Of a stretch of 13,268 nucleotides of DNA, positions 7,444-13,268 are shown in pieces. The stretch's first letter is position 1, and every line of letters begins with the position of its first letter. The stretch spans positions 1 to 13,268 of the forward strand of contig CAZTRD010000026.1 in assembly GCA_964616145.1 (NCBI GenBank), given 5' to 3'. Position numbers and translations under genes: made by a program. The stretch comes from JAQTNP01 sp964616145 (GTDB lineage Bacteria; Patescibacteriota; Minisyncoccia; Minisyncoccales; PEYH01). The notes beneath the pieces are model-generated. The model worked only from the letters and a program-made list of their open reading frames with translations, made no database searches and had not been told where the DNA came from.

Positions 7444-8828
7444 TCCAAAGATATAGGAAAATCTTGGTATTCTTTTATGCGATAGACTTGTTGATCGTTA
7501 TTTTCTCGTTCTACATTGCCTACATTCTTCGCTTTGGTCTGGATTTAGAAAAATTTACCAGTACATACCAATCATATTTGTTAATCATAATCCCCCTATG
7601 GCTGAGTCTTTCTTTTCTATTTCGTATATATCGTGAGGAGCAGTCAACATCATATAAAAAAAATCTTTCTCAATACATAGAATGCCAATTAGCTTTTGCT
7701 CTTCTGTTGATGTTTATCTTCGTAGCCACCAAATCTTATGAAATTTCTAGGCTCTTCGGAGCATATTTCTTTCTTCTGGAAATCTCGCTCATTTTCATCT
7801 TTCACATTACGCGACATAAAATATTGAAAACCTATCGTAGTATGGGATATAACTATCGTCGTGTTATGCTTATTGGGAAAAATGATGAAACAACAACTCG
7901 AGTACATAACTGGATTTCCCAAAACCGATATTTGGGTTTGAAAGTGGAAAATTTGCTACTGGATACTGACATTGCTCAGAAAAGCACTAAAGAATTTGTT
8001 GGTTTATTGATCAATAGTGCAATTGAATACCTAATTATCCTTTTATCTCCGGAGGTGGAAAAGCAATTTGACAAAATCGTCTATGCCGCAGACAATGCTG
8101 GAATCAGGATTAAATTGATGCCTATCTTTTTCGAGGGAATTGCTCATCGATTGAAATGCGATACCTTGGCTGATATACCCATAGTTAATGTTCATAGTGA
8201 ACCTTTGGAACGCTGGTATAATGTTGCCATGAAGCGAATTCTGGATATCGTTGTGTCATCAATCACTATTGTCACTCTGAATTTTTGGTTGGTGATCATC
8301 ATAGGGGCTGTGATTAAACTTACCTCAAAGGGACCCTTTATTTTCTGCCAGAAACGTGTAGGTATAGATGGAAGGGAATTTGTTATGTATAAATTCCGTA
8401 CGATGTTTTGCCACCAAAGCAAAAAAGATGAGCTTGCAGGTTTAGGGAACATCACGGAAAAGGAAGATAACCGTCTTACGCCAATTGGAGAATGGTTACG
8501 AAAAACCAATGTTGATGAGTTTCTACAATTTTTTAATGTCTTTATGGGTAATATGAGTTTGGTAGGTCCTCGTCCTCATATGTTGTCCGAAGACAAGGAA
8601 CTTGAGGATAGACTGGAACGTTATCGTATGAGAAGATATACTAAGCCGGGCATAACAGGTTGGGCTCAGATCAACGGCTATCGAGGTGGCACCAAAGATA
8701 TGGAGCTTATGCAAAAACGTATAGACCATGATATATGGTATATAGAAAACTGGTCTATATGGCTTGATGTCAAAATTATTGCTATTACTATTTGGCAAAC
8801 GTTAACAGGTCATACTAATGCGTATTAA
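7440..8828 (+). CDS. Polyprenyl-phosphate sugar-1-phosphate transferase (WbaP/WcaJ-like initiating transferase)
   Basis: A 462-residue membrane phosphoglycosyl transferase that would load a hexose-1-phosphate from a UDP-sugar onto undecaprenyl phosphate, the first step of repeat-unit assembly. Four hydrophobic helices lie near 8-31, 45-62, 82-98 and 104-123. A Rossmann-like CoA-binding-3 region starts at RRVMLIG (140-146). A further membrane segment (about 268-292) precedes the catalytic domain. Catalytic motifs are KRILDI (265-270), KFRTM (318-322), the Asp359-Glu360 pair in TNVDEF, VGPRPH (375-380) and GITGWAQINGYRG (404-416). The usual DELPQ/DEFPQ proline is Leu362 here. ATG 7440 overlaps the previous stop as ATGA. 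A longer frame from 7341 would read through the conserved end of the upstream gene and is rejected. It is the last operon gene. Confidence 0.93.
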   Translation: MIQRYRKILVFFYAIDLLIVIFSFYIAYILRFGLDLEKFTSTYQSYLLIIIPLWLSLSFLFRIYREEQSTSYKKNLSQYIECQLAFALLLMFIFVATKSYEISRLFGAYFFLLEISLIFIFHITRHKILKTYRSMGYNYRRVMLIGKNDETTTRVHNWISQNRYLGLKVENLLLDTDIAQKSTKEFVGLLINSAIEYLIILLSPEVEKQFDKIVYAADNAGIRIKLMPIFFEGIAHRLKCDTLADIPIVNVHSEPLERWYNVAMKRILDIVVSSITIVTLNFWLVIIIGAVIKLTSKGPFIFCQKRVGIDGREFVMYKFRTMFCHQSKKDELAGLGNITEKEDNRLTPIGEWLRKTNVDEFLQFFNVFMGNMSLVGPRPHMLSEDKELEDRLERYRMRRYTKPGITGWAQINGYRGGTKDMELMQKRIDHDIWYIENWSIWLDVKIIAITIWQTLTGHTNAY

Positions 8829-8982
8829 CAATATGCTCAACTTTCTCAACATGATTTTCTGAGGACTGAGACTTTTTGGAGTTATAATATACCCTTGCTA
8901 TAAAGACGGATATACATATAAACCATGCGATACACAATATCATACCCAATATTTTCAAGATATACTCACAAAATAACGCCAT
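8815..8982 (-). CDS. Possible 55-residue one-pass membrane protein
   Basis: A small minus-strand frame runs from ATG 8982 to TAG 8815-8817. It begins MALFCEYILK, continues as an unbroken hydrophobic stretch of about 22 residues (roughly 8-29, LGMILCIAWFICISVF at its core) followed by Arg30, and ends in a polar, charged tail rich in Ser, Glu, His and Lys. AAAAAAGGTAGC upstream of the ATG could be a weak ribosome-binding site. Its end overlaps the convergent sugar transferase gene by 14 bases. A single membrane span with a positively charged flank is plausible protein structure, but AT-rich DNA easily yields hydrophobic codons. The frame has no recognised family, so it could be chance. Confidence 0.35.
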   Translation of the reverse strand: MALFCEYILKILGMILCIAWFICISVFIARVYYNSKKSQSSENHVEKVEHIVNTH

Positions 8983-9176
8983 TTTATGCTACCTTTTTTA
9001 TTTTTATCTGATACTTTGCTTTTTCAACCCAAGTTTTCAACTTGGTAATTCAGAAAAACAGCCCAAAAGTTTGGACTACAAAACATTATAAACGCTTGAT
9101 TTACAGGAATTGACACAAGTCGCTATTTAACTTTACTCTAATCTATATATCGGCAAGAACAGAAAAAACTTTAGCT
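8983..9176. other. Noncoding stretch between the glycan operon and the Tn3-family transposon
   Basis: I find no convincing gene here. There is a short hairpin, CCAAGTT-TTC-AACTTGG (9029-9045), with no T-run on either strand, and an isolated TTGACA (9110-9115) without a good -10 partner. No clear Rho-independent terminator follows the operon. Confidence 0.5.
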
Positions 9177-9181
9177 TAGTA
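9177..9181. repeat. Target site duplication TAGTA, left copy
   Basis: TAGTA directly abuts the outer end of the left terminal repeat and is matched exactly by TAGTA at 13048-13052. Five-base duplications are characteristic of Tn3-family insertion. Confidence 0.9.
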
Positions 9182-9219
9182 CAGTTACTAAGCGAATTAC
9201 TGTAATGGTACGTGTTAAG
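9182..9219 (+). repeat. Left 38-bp terminal inverted repeat of the Tn3-family element
   Basis: It begins CAGTTACTAAGCG at the outer tip and ends ACGTGTTAAG on the inner side. The inner ending resembles the ACGTTAAG/ACGCTAAG inner ends of Tn3 and Tn21 repeats, but the tip is not the usual GGGG. All 38 bases match the right repeat. Confidence 0.95.
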
Positions 9220-9227
9220 CAATATGC

Positions 9228-9251
9228 TACTGGCAGGACATACTGCCAGTA
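9228..9251 (+). terminator. Hairpin inside the left transposon end, terminator-like
   Basis: TACTGGCAG (9228-9236) and CTGCCAGTA (9243-9251) form a perfect 9-bp stem with a 6-base loop, followed on the plus strand by TTTTATAT. It could stop rightward transcripts entering the transposon from the operon side. On the minus strand it lies downstream of tnpA but lacks a T-run after the stem, so termination of tnpA itself is less certain. Confidence 0.45.
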
Positions 9252-9297
9252 TTTTATATCGTCTCATTTCTTGAACTGAAAAATATTATGAGATGTT

Positions 9298-10536
9298 CTA
9301 CCGAACTAAACCTGGATCGATCACATATTCGCCATAAAGCAATACATTGTCCCATTCAATCGGACTGATATGTTCAAGCAGGGAGATATCGATTCTTTCC
9401 TCTTCCGGATTGCATTCGGAAATTACTCGTCCGATTTCTTTCGCTTGCCAATAAACAATACAAGCAAGAATCAGGATTAAACAATTGCATGTCTTCATCA
9501 TTTCGTAGAAATCTCGTTCCGTCATTTGACCTCGTTTGCCATATACAATATTTCTAGCTAACACATGAAGTTGATCAAGCTTGAGCAATCCTCGCCTAAC
9601 TTGGTGGCGCAGCAGTGGTTGTGACATATATTGCAAAATGAACTCGGTTTTGAAGATACGTCCTAACTCACGGTTGGCACGATAAAACTCGTTCTTTGGA
9701 CTCATAGAATTCAGACGTTTGAGAGCAACGTTAGCTGTTGTATGACCGGTTTTGAGAGTAGCATAGAACTCCCATTGATCCATAACCCAATCCATTTTGA
9801 TGGTTCGATCTCGCCGATTGAGCAGCGATTTGAGAACGCCATAATCTTTTTGCGGATCGATACGGTAAATCCTCTGACGATTTATTGAGCGTATGCGCGG
9901 ACAAAACCTTCTGCCAATCATGGCAAATGCTGCAAAGTTATTTTCAGTATAGCCATGTGTATCGGTATAATGTTCTTCTAATTCCAGATCGCTTTCATTG
10001 TAGAGCAGACCATCAAGGACAAAGGGTGCATCTCGATCAGTGCATTCAATAGGCATACTGTAGAAAGGGGCATAGTTATCTGCAATGAATGAATAGAACT
10101 CCAATGCAAAATCGCTGAATTTATGACTGAAAGTCTGCTGGAGCACTCGTCGTCGGAAAGAATAACGTTGACCATCACTGGCGCTTGTTTTCCCTTGACC
10201 CCATATTTGCGAGGTGTCCAACCTAGCAATGGCGTTGACTACCGAAGCCAATGCGCCCCTTTGATTATCCTCTGTCAATTGCCAATCGGTAATTCTTTGT
10301 ATCTGGCTGTAGGATATTCCATTAACCATTCGAGACATGTTATATGGTCCGACATTACAACCGTAGGCTATGATGGCGGCAAGGATCGAGCAAACATCCA
10401 ATACACTGCGTTTCTCTTTGTAGTTAGTGTGTAGGAAATTATGTGTATAGCGAAGTTCATTATCTACTTCAATCAGCAACTCAGGTAGTCGTATCGAACG
10501 CATCTGTTTTTGTAGCCAATTTTTGAGGTGTTCCAA
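9298..10536 (-). CDS. tnpA: Tn3-family transposase, C-terminal catalytic part
   Basis: This 412-residue frame holds the RNase H-like DDE domain. The first aspartate is in SASDGQRY (Asp121) and the second in YTDTHGYTENN (Asp192). Their spacing of 71 is close to that in Tn4430 and Tn3. The third catalytic position, normally Glu in an LNKGExxH-like motif about 130 residues later, aligns with Asp321 in LLKLDQLHVLARN. The rest of the C-terminal signature is intact, for example GRIFKTEF (292-299), YGKRGQM (332-338) and ILACIVYWQ (356-364). The frame can open at TTG 10536 with GAGGA five bases upstream, so independent translation as a fragment is conceivable. The more economical reading is that it is the distal half of the broken transposase gene. 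Confidence 0.85.
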   Translation of the reverse strand: MEHLKNWLQKQMRSIRLPELLIEVDNELRYTHNFLHTNYKEKRSVLDVCSILAAIIAYGCNVGPYNMSRMVNGISYSQIQRITDWQLTEDNQRGALASVVNAIARLDTSQIWGQGKTSASDGQRYSFRRRVLQQTFSHKFSDFALEFYSFIADNYAPFYSMPIECTDRDAPFVLDGLLYNESDLELEEHYTDTHGYTENNFAAFAMIGRRFCPRIRSINRQRIYRIDPQKDYGVLKSLLNRRDRTIKMDWVMDQWEFYATLKTGHTTANVALKRLNSMSPKNEFYRANRELGRIFKTEFILQYMSQPLLRHQVRRGLLKLDQLHVLARNIVYGKRGQMTERDFYEMMKTCNCLILILACIVYWQAKEIGRVISECNPEEERIDISLLEHISPIEWDNVLLYGEYVIDPGLVR

Positions 10537-10626
10537 ATTTTCCTCTTCTTGTAAGTCTAGTTTTTCAGTAGTATCAGCTGATAATTGCCAACCATCTTTG
10601 TTTACCTTGACATAGGTATTGGCTGG

Positions 10627-12207
10627 TTAAGATTCAAGGAATGAATCATATGCACGATTTAGCCTTTCTGTGAGATAATTGCTTGCTTCACGAGGGTCAC
10701 TTGGCAAACTAGCAGCACGAAAGAAGGATTCACGCATTTTTTGCCATTGATCTGTCTGGATAAAAAAATCATCGAAGTTTCTGAAGCGTTTGCTGTGAGT
10801 TACTGATAGGTTTCCAGATCGGATTTCATCACGGAGAACCGTTAGTAATGTGCATTCCCAAGCGCATTTATCCAGTTCTCCATCACTTTCTATAAACGAT
10901 TTGAATTTGTTAGGAACAAATGATGTAGGAGCGTCCGATGGAAGCTTGCGTTTTCCTGATTGATTCATCTCTTTCAGTGTTTCAATGGCGTCCAGCAACG
11001 AGATTAACTTGAGTTGCGATGATTCCTTTTGTGAAGACTCAAATCCTAAGTTTTCAAGAAAGTTCTTGGAGAACTGACGCATATAGCCGAATCTCTTCAT
11101 AACGCCATAAAAGATATGGCTATTTTTTCCGGTAGTCCATTCTTTGGATTGTTCAATTCGTTCCATTAATTCCTCTTGCGAGAACTTATTGAAAAGAGTT
11201 TTCCGTATGGAATCATCTGATATAGCCTGATCGAGTAAAACTTCACCAACGGTAGAAAACATAGCAAGGACTTTCTGGATCGATCGGTGTTGTCGTTTGA
11301 TTATTTCATCCAGATCATCTTGAGCCCAGTTGTAAACTTTGTTGAGTAGTTTGTCATACATATCCACTATTTGATCAATTGTATCTTGATAGGTCTGCCA
11401 TAAAAAGCAGGTAATTGCGGCGTAGCGATGCGGCGGGATAATCCTATCACGCAAGGTATGAGCAGAACTCTTCAGAACATAATTGGTCAACGCTCTTTGA
11501 TAATTATTGTTCAGCCAAGAGAGGTTAACATCAAGCACCCCAGTGGAAGCAATTTGTTCCAACTTTTGGGTTAGTTCTAACATTGCTGTAGAGGATGGAC
11601 TTTTGGGAACTGCCTTAAATTGATGTAGTAATGAGAATGGTGTTTCGTCCACTGTAACTAATTCATCAAGTTTTTGTTTTGTTTCATTAGATAGTGAGTT
11701 GGTGATTTTTTCGTAAATATGTTGACGTGCTAATCTTCTCTGTTCGCCAATCATTCGCAATAGAGTGGAATCAGCAGGCTGTATAATTTTGTGTTCTCTG
11801 AGATACTGCTCGATCAATATACGCAATGCCCCTGTTTGTTCAAGACGGCAAGATTGCTCAAAAATATATTGTTTGAGTGGTTCAGTATCTATATGAGCCA
11901 ATTCTTCCAGATTCAAATACTGGCGAATGCGAATCTGGTGATCTGAAATGGTCTGTTGGTTTGATGCGTATTTTTGGATCTCATCTGGTTCGATTTTTAG
12001 CTGAACCCCGTCGTAAGTAGCCAATTCAGGGATAATCTCAAAAGGTCGTTGTATAGGGAAACGGTTTTTGAGGTGAACAAATCCTATCTGGTAAGCAAAT
12101 CCCAGATAGTTATGATTAAGACGACATAGCTTGATTTGTTCAATGTCTTTTTCAGTTAATGTAGCATACTCGATCAACTCCTGTCGTGAGTATATTTTGG
12201 TAGCCAT
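10627..12207 (-). CDS. tnpA: Tn3-family transposase, N-terminal part ending at the premature TAA
   Basis: This 526-residue product carries the N-terminal region of the transposase: a DUF4158-like DNA-binding segment in roughly the first 165 residues (starting MATKIYSRQELIEYATL, with CRLNHNYLGFAYQIGFV near 28-44), then the long helical linker that precedes the catalytic domain. It ends AYDSFLES just before the point where the family continues into the catalytic domain, so it contains none of the DDE residues. If stable, it could bind the transposon ends without cutting and act as an inhibitor of transposition; that is inference. It starts at ATG 12207, which has an excellent ribosome-binding site. 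Confidence 0.85.
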   Translation of the reverse strand: MATKIYSRQELIEYATLTEKDIEQIKLCRLNHNYLGFAYQIGFVHLKNRFPIQRPFEIIPELATYDGVQLKIEPDEIQKYASNQQTISDHQIRIRQYLNLEELAHIDTEPLKQYIFEQSCRLEQTGALRILIEQYLREHKIIQPADSTLLRMIGEQRRLARQHIYEKITNSLSNETKQKLDELVTVDETPFSLLHQFKAVPKSPSSTAMLELTQKLEQIASTGVLDVNLSWLNNNYQRALTNYVLKSSAHTLRDRIIPPHRYAAITCFLWQTYQDTIDQIVDMYDKLLNKVYNWAQDDLDEIIKRQHRSIQKVLAMFSTVGEVLLDQAISDDSIRKTLFNKFSQEELMERIEQSKEWTTGKNSHIFYGVMKRFGYMRQFSKNFLENLGFESSQKESSQLKLISLLDAIETLKEMNQSGKRKLPSDAPTSFVPNKFKSFIESDGELDKCAWECTLLTVLRDEIRSGNLSVTHSKRFRNFDDFFIQTDQWQKMRESFFRAASLPSDPREASNYLTERLNRAYDSFLES

Positions 12208-12417
12208 TACAGTCCTCCTAAACGTTATGAACTATCATTAAATCTGTCACAGAGTAAAGCAAACGGTCGTTTTCTTTACCAAAATCTTTTCTCTTGAAAT
12301 ACACGCATTTTCACTGATATTATGGTAAATAAACTCGGTAAATAATTCTAAGTTAAATAATTATTGGGCAACAAGAGTTTCTTTACCAAATGATAGTCCA
12401 TAATATTTAGGAGTTAT
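12208..12417. promoter_or_regulatory. Divergent promoter and probable res region between tnpA and tnpR
   Basis: In Tn3-type elements with divergent genes, the resolution site and both promoters lie in this interval. The sequence contains four copies of one core: TTTACC at 12275-12280 and 12382-12387, and its complement GGTAAA at 12324-12329 and 12337-12342. The two outer copies are part of a 13-base direct repeat, TTTCTTTACCAAA (12271-12283 and 12378-12390). A further complementary pair, ACTATCA (12231-12237) and TGATAGT (12391-12397), spans the region. Repeated half-sites of mixed orientation are what resolvase subsites look like. The exact subsites I, II and III are not resolved by eye. Confidence 0.55.
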
Positions 12418-12981
12418 ATGATGCTTATCGGCTATGCGCGTGTTTCGACCCATGAACAGAATCTTGACTTACAAAAGGATGCTTTGGAAAAAGCGGAGTG
12501 CAAAAGAATTTTTGTAGAACAAATGTCCGGCAGTTCATCCAACAGACCGGAATTAAAACGAGCTATGGATATACTTCGTGAAGGAGATACTTTGGTTGTT
12601 TGGCGTTTAGATAGGTTGGGCAGGTCTTTGAAGCATCTCATTGAATTGATTACAGAATTGGAGGAAAAAAAGGTTGGTTTCAAAAGTCTGACGGAATCTA
12701 TAGACACAAACACTTCCGGAGGAAAACTCGTTTTTCACATTTTCGGCGCTCTTGCTGAGTTTGAGCGCAATCTTATCAGGGAAAGAACCAATGCGGGCTT
12801 ATCTGCCGCTAGAGCAAGAGGGCGTAAAGGTGGTAGGCAACCAGCGTTAGATGATAAGCAAAGAGAAGTGGCGATAAAGCTTTATAACGAGAAGAATCAT
12901 ACGATTAAGGAAATATGTCGTATCATGGGTATAACGAAACCGACCATCTACAGTTATGTCAAAAAATCTAAATCTCAATAG
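12418..12981 (+). CDS. tnpR: Tn3-type serine resolvase
   Basis: A 187-residue serine recombinase of normal resolvase length. The N-terminal catalytic domain has the nucleophile motif GYARVS (Ser10, with Arg8), VWRLDRLGRS (61-70, carrying the conserved Asp and Arg residues) and the FHIFGALAEFERNLIRERT dimer-helix block (106-124). A short basic linker (ARGRKGGRQPAL) leads to a C-terminal helix-turn-helix, TIKEICRIMGITKPTIYSYV (162-181). It would resolve transposition cointegrates at the adjacent res site. A TAGGAG site lies before ATG 12418; ATG 12421 is an alternative that would remove one residue. Unlike tnpA it appears fully intact, so cointegrate resolution should remain possible. Its promoter must lie in the divergent intergenic region. 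Confidence 0.95.
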   Translation: MMLIGYARVSTHEQNLDLQKDALEKAECKRIFVEQMSGSSSNRPELKRAMDILREGDTLVVWRLDRLGRSLKHLIELITELEEKKVGFKSLTESIDTNTSGGKLVFHIFGALAEFERNLIRERTNAGLSAARARGRKGGRQPALDDKQREVAIKLYNEKNHTIKEICRIMGITKPTIYSYVKKSKSQ

Positions 12982-13009
12982 CTGGGCGGGTTTAACTGGC
13001 AAATATTTC

Positions 13010-13047
13010 CTTAACACGTACCATTACAGTAATTCGCTTAGTAACTG
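13010..13047 (-). repeat. Right 38-bp terminal inverted repeat of the Tn3-family element
   Basis: Its reverse complement is identical at all 38 positions to the left repeat, from CTTAACACGT on the inner side to CGCTTAGTAACTG at the outer tip. Confidence 0.95.
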
Positions 13048-13052
13048 TAGTA
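13048..13052. repeat. Target site duplication TAGTA, right copy
   Basis: This TAGTA directly abuts the right repeat and matches the left copy, defining a 5-bp duplication. Confidence 0.9.
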
Positions 13053-13268
13053 CGACATTTTTGCGACTATTGATCAACCGAATTGAGTCCTTATTCATAA
13101 CTTTCTAAATCTTACGCCCGTTTGGTCTAACATACTTCTAAAATTCTCAATGTTATTTAAACCCAAATTATGTCTTTATTATTTCAATCATTATGACATC
13201 ATAATGTCCACAAGTTGTGTTTGCTAACATAAAAGTTGACCATTTCCGTGCCAATGATAACCAAAAAG
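13053..13268. other. Noncoding DNA to the right of the transposon
   Basis: Before insertion this DNA was continuous with the stretch ending at 9176. No reading frame of useful length is seen. The only structure I find is the palindrome at 13189-13206. Confidence 0.5.
13189..13206. promoter_or_regulatory. Perfect palindrome, operator-like
   Basis: CATTATGA-CA-TCATAATG is an 8+8 perfect inverted repeat with a 2-base centre, the size of a dimeric regulator site. A smaller palindrome, CACAAGTTGTG, follows at 13209-13219. No regulated gene is visible in the window, so the role is speculative. Confidence 0.25.

Larger units (their letters stand above)
9298..12207 (-). pseudogene. tnpA: Tn3-family transposase gene, interrupted by one in-frame TAA
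   Basis: Read as a whole, the frame spans 970 codons from ATG 12207 to TAG 9298-9300, the usual length of a Tn3-family transposase (about 960-1000 residues). TAA at 10627-10629 is the only internal stop. The 30 codons between it and the next possible start remain in the same frame and look like genuine transposase sequence (PANTYVKVNKDGWQLS). There is no frameshift. A strong Shine-Dalgarno, TAGGAGGA, lies 6 bases before ATG 12207. The protein would bind the 38-bp ends and catalyse replicative transposition. The final catalytic acidic residue also appears altered (Asp instead of Glu). The nonsense codon may be a true mutation, a sequencing error, or the site of split expression. Confidence 0.85.
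9182..13047. mobile_element. Complete Tn3-family transposon, 3866 bp, no cargo
   Basis: The element is bounded by identical 38-bp inverted repeats and flanked by a perfect 5-bp direct repeat, TAGTA. Inside are a Tn3-type transposase gene reading left and a serine resolvase gene reading right, with about 210 bases of res-like DNA between them. This is the divergent plan of Tn3 and gamma-delta, not the co-directional plan of Tn21. There is no passenger gene. Perfect ends and target duplication indicate recent, simple insertion into a noncoding site downstream of the glycan operon. The transposase gene is interrupted by a stop codon, so the copy is probably not autonomous. Confidence 0.95.

Noticed and set aside
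9029..9045. Hairpin CCAAGTT-TTC-AACTTGG as the operon terminator
   Set aside because: The stem is short and AT-rich with no T-run on either strand, and it lies about 200 bases beyond the last gene.
9110..9144. TTGACA as the -35 of a promoter pointing into the transposon
   Set aside because: No TATAAT-like element lies 16-18 bases downstream; TAATCT is 23 bases away.
10123..10434. Plus-strand frame of 103 codons inside tnpA
   Set aside because: It is a shadow of the transposase catalytic domain with no family features.
9298..12207. Frameshift, or two unrelated genes, in the transposase region
   Set aside because: Both halves are in the same frame, are separated only by one TAA and 30 sense codons, and together give one standard-length Tn3 transposase.
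1..13268. CRISPR array, tRNA, riboswitch or defence system
   Set aside because: No regularly spaced repeats, no cloverleaf-like sequence, no recognisable aptamer and no nuclease, toxin or Cas motifs were seen on either strand.

Overview
This is an AT-rich bacterial accessory region. It looks like the downstream end of a cell-surface polysaccharide (capsule, exopolysaccharide or O-antigen) biosynthesis locus, flanked by two mobile elements. There is no rRNA, tRNA or housekeeping gene to fix the taxonomy. The sugar transferase C-terminus (VGPRPHM, GITGWAQINGYRG, HDIWYIENWS) resembles enzymes of the Bacteroidota/Cloacimonadota (FCB) type, but this is a soft inference from remembered family patterns.

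Layout. (1) Positions 1-285 (-) hold the first 95 codons of an insertion-sequence transposase that runs off the left edge. Its upstream end, near 330, carries an inverted repeat able to mask its own ribosome-binding site. (2) Positions 402-8828 (+) form one tightly packed operon: a DUF362 protein, a 49-codon remnant of a CapK-like gene, an intact CapK/PaaK-like adenylate-forming enzyme, a zinc-less MDR plus Gfo/Idh/MocA bi-domain oxidoreductase, a predicted all-helical (six-hairpin-like) protein, a WecG/TagA/CpsF glycosyltransferase, and a membrane polyprenyl-phosphate sugar-1-phosphate transferase. The last four genes are joined by a 2-nt gap or by 4-nt ATGA overlaps. (3) Positions 8815-8982 (-) hold a possible 55-residue one-pass membrane protein convergent with the operon. 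(4) Positions 9182-13047 are a complete small Tn3-family transposon. It has identical 38-bp terminal inverted repeats, a 5-bp TAGTA target duplication, divergent tnpA and tnpR with a res-like region between them, and no cargo. (5) Positions 13053-13268 are noncoding as far as can be seen and contain a perfect palindrome.

How the genes may work together. The phosphoglycosyl transferase would load the first sugar phosphate onto undecaprenyl phosphate, and the WecG-type enzyme would add the second sugar. The bi-domain oxidoreductase probably makes or modifies a nucleotide sugar. The CapK-like enzyme probably activates a carboxylic acid that decorates the glycan. The DUF362 and helical proteins have no assigned step. 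The joint presence of these last four genes in one transcript is the best candidate here for an uncharacterised biochemical module.

The transposon looks recently inserted, because its ends and target duplication are perfect, yet its transposase is damaged. A single in-frame TAA splits tnpA, and the third catalytic acidic residue appears to be Asp instead of Glu. It therefore probably cannot move unless helped in trans, read through the stop, or restarted internally.
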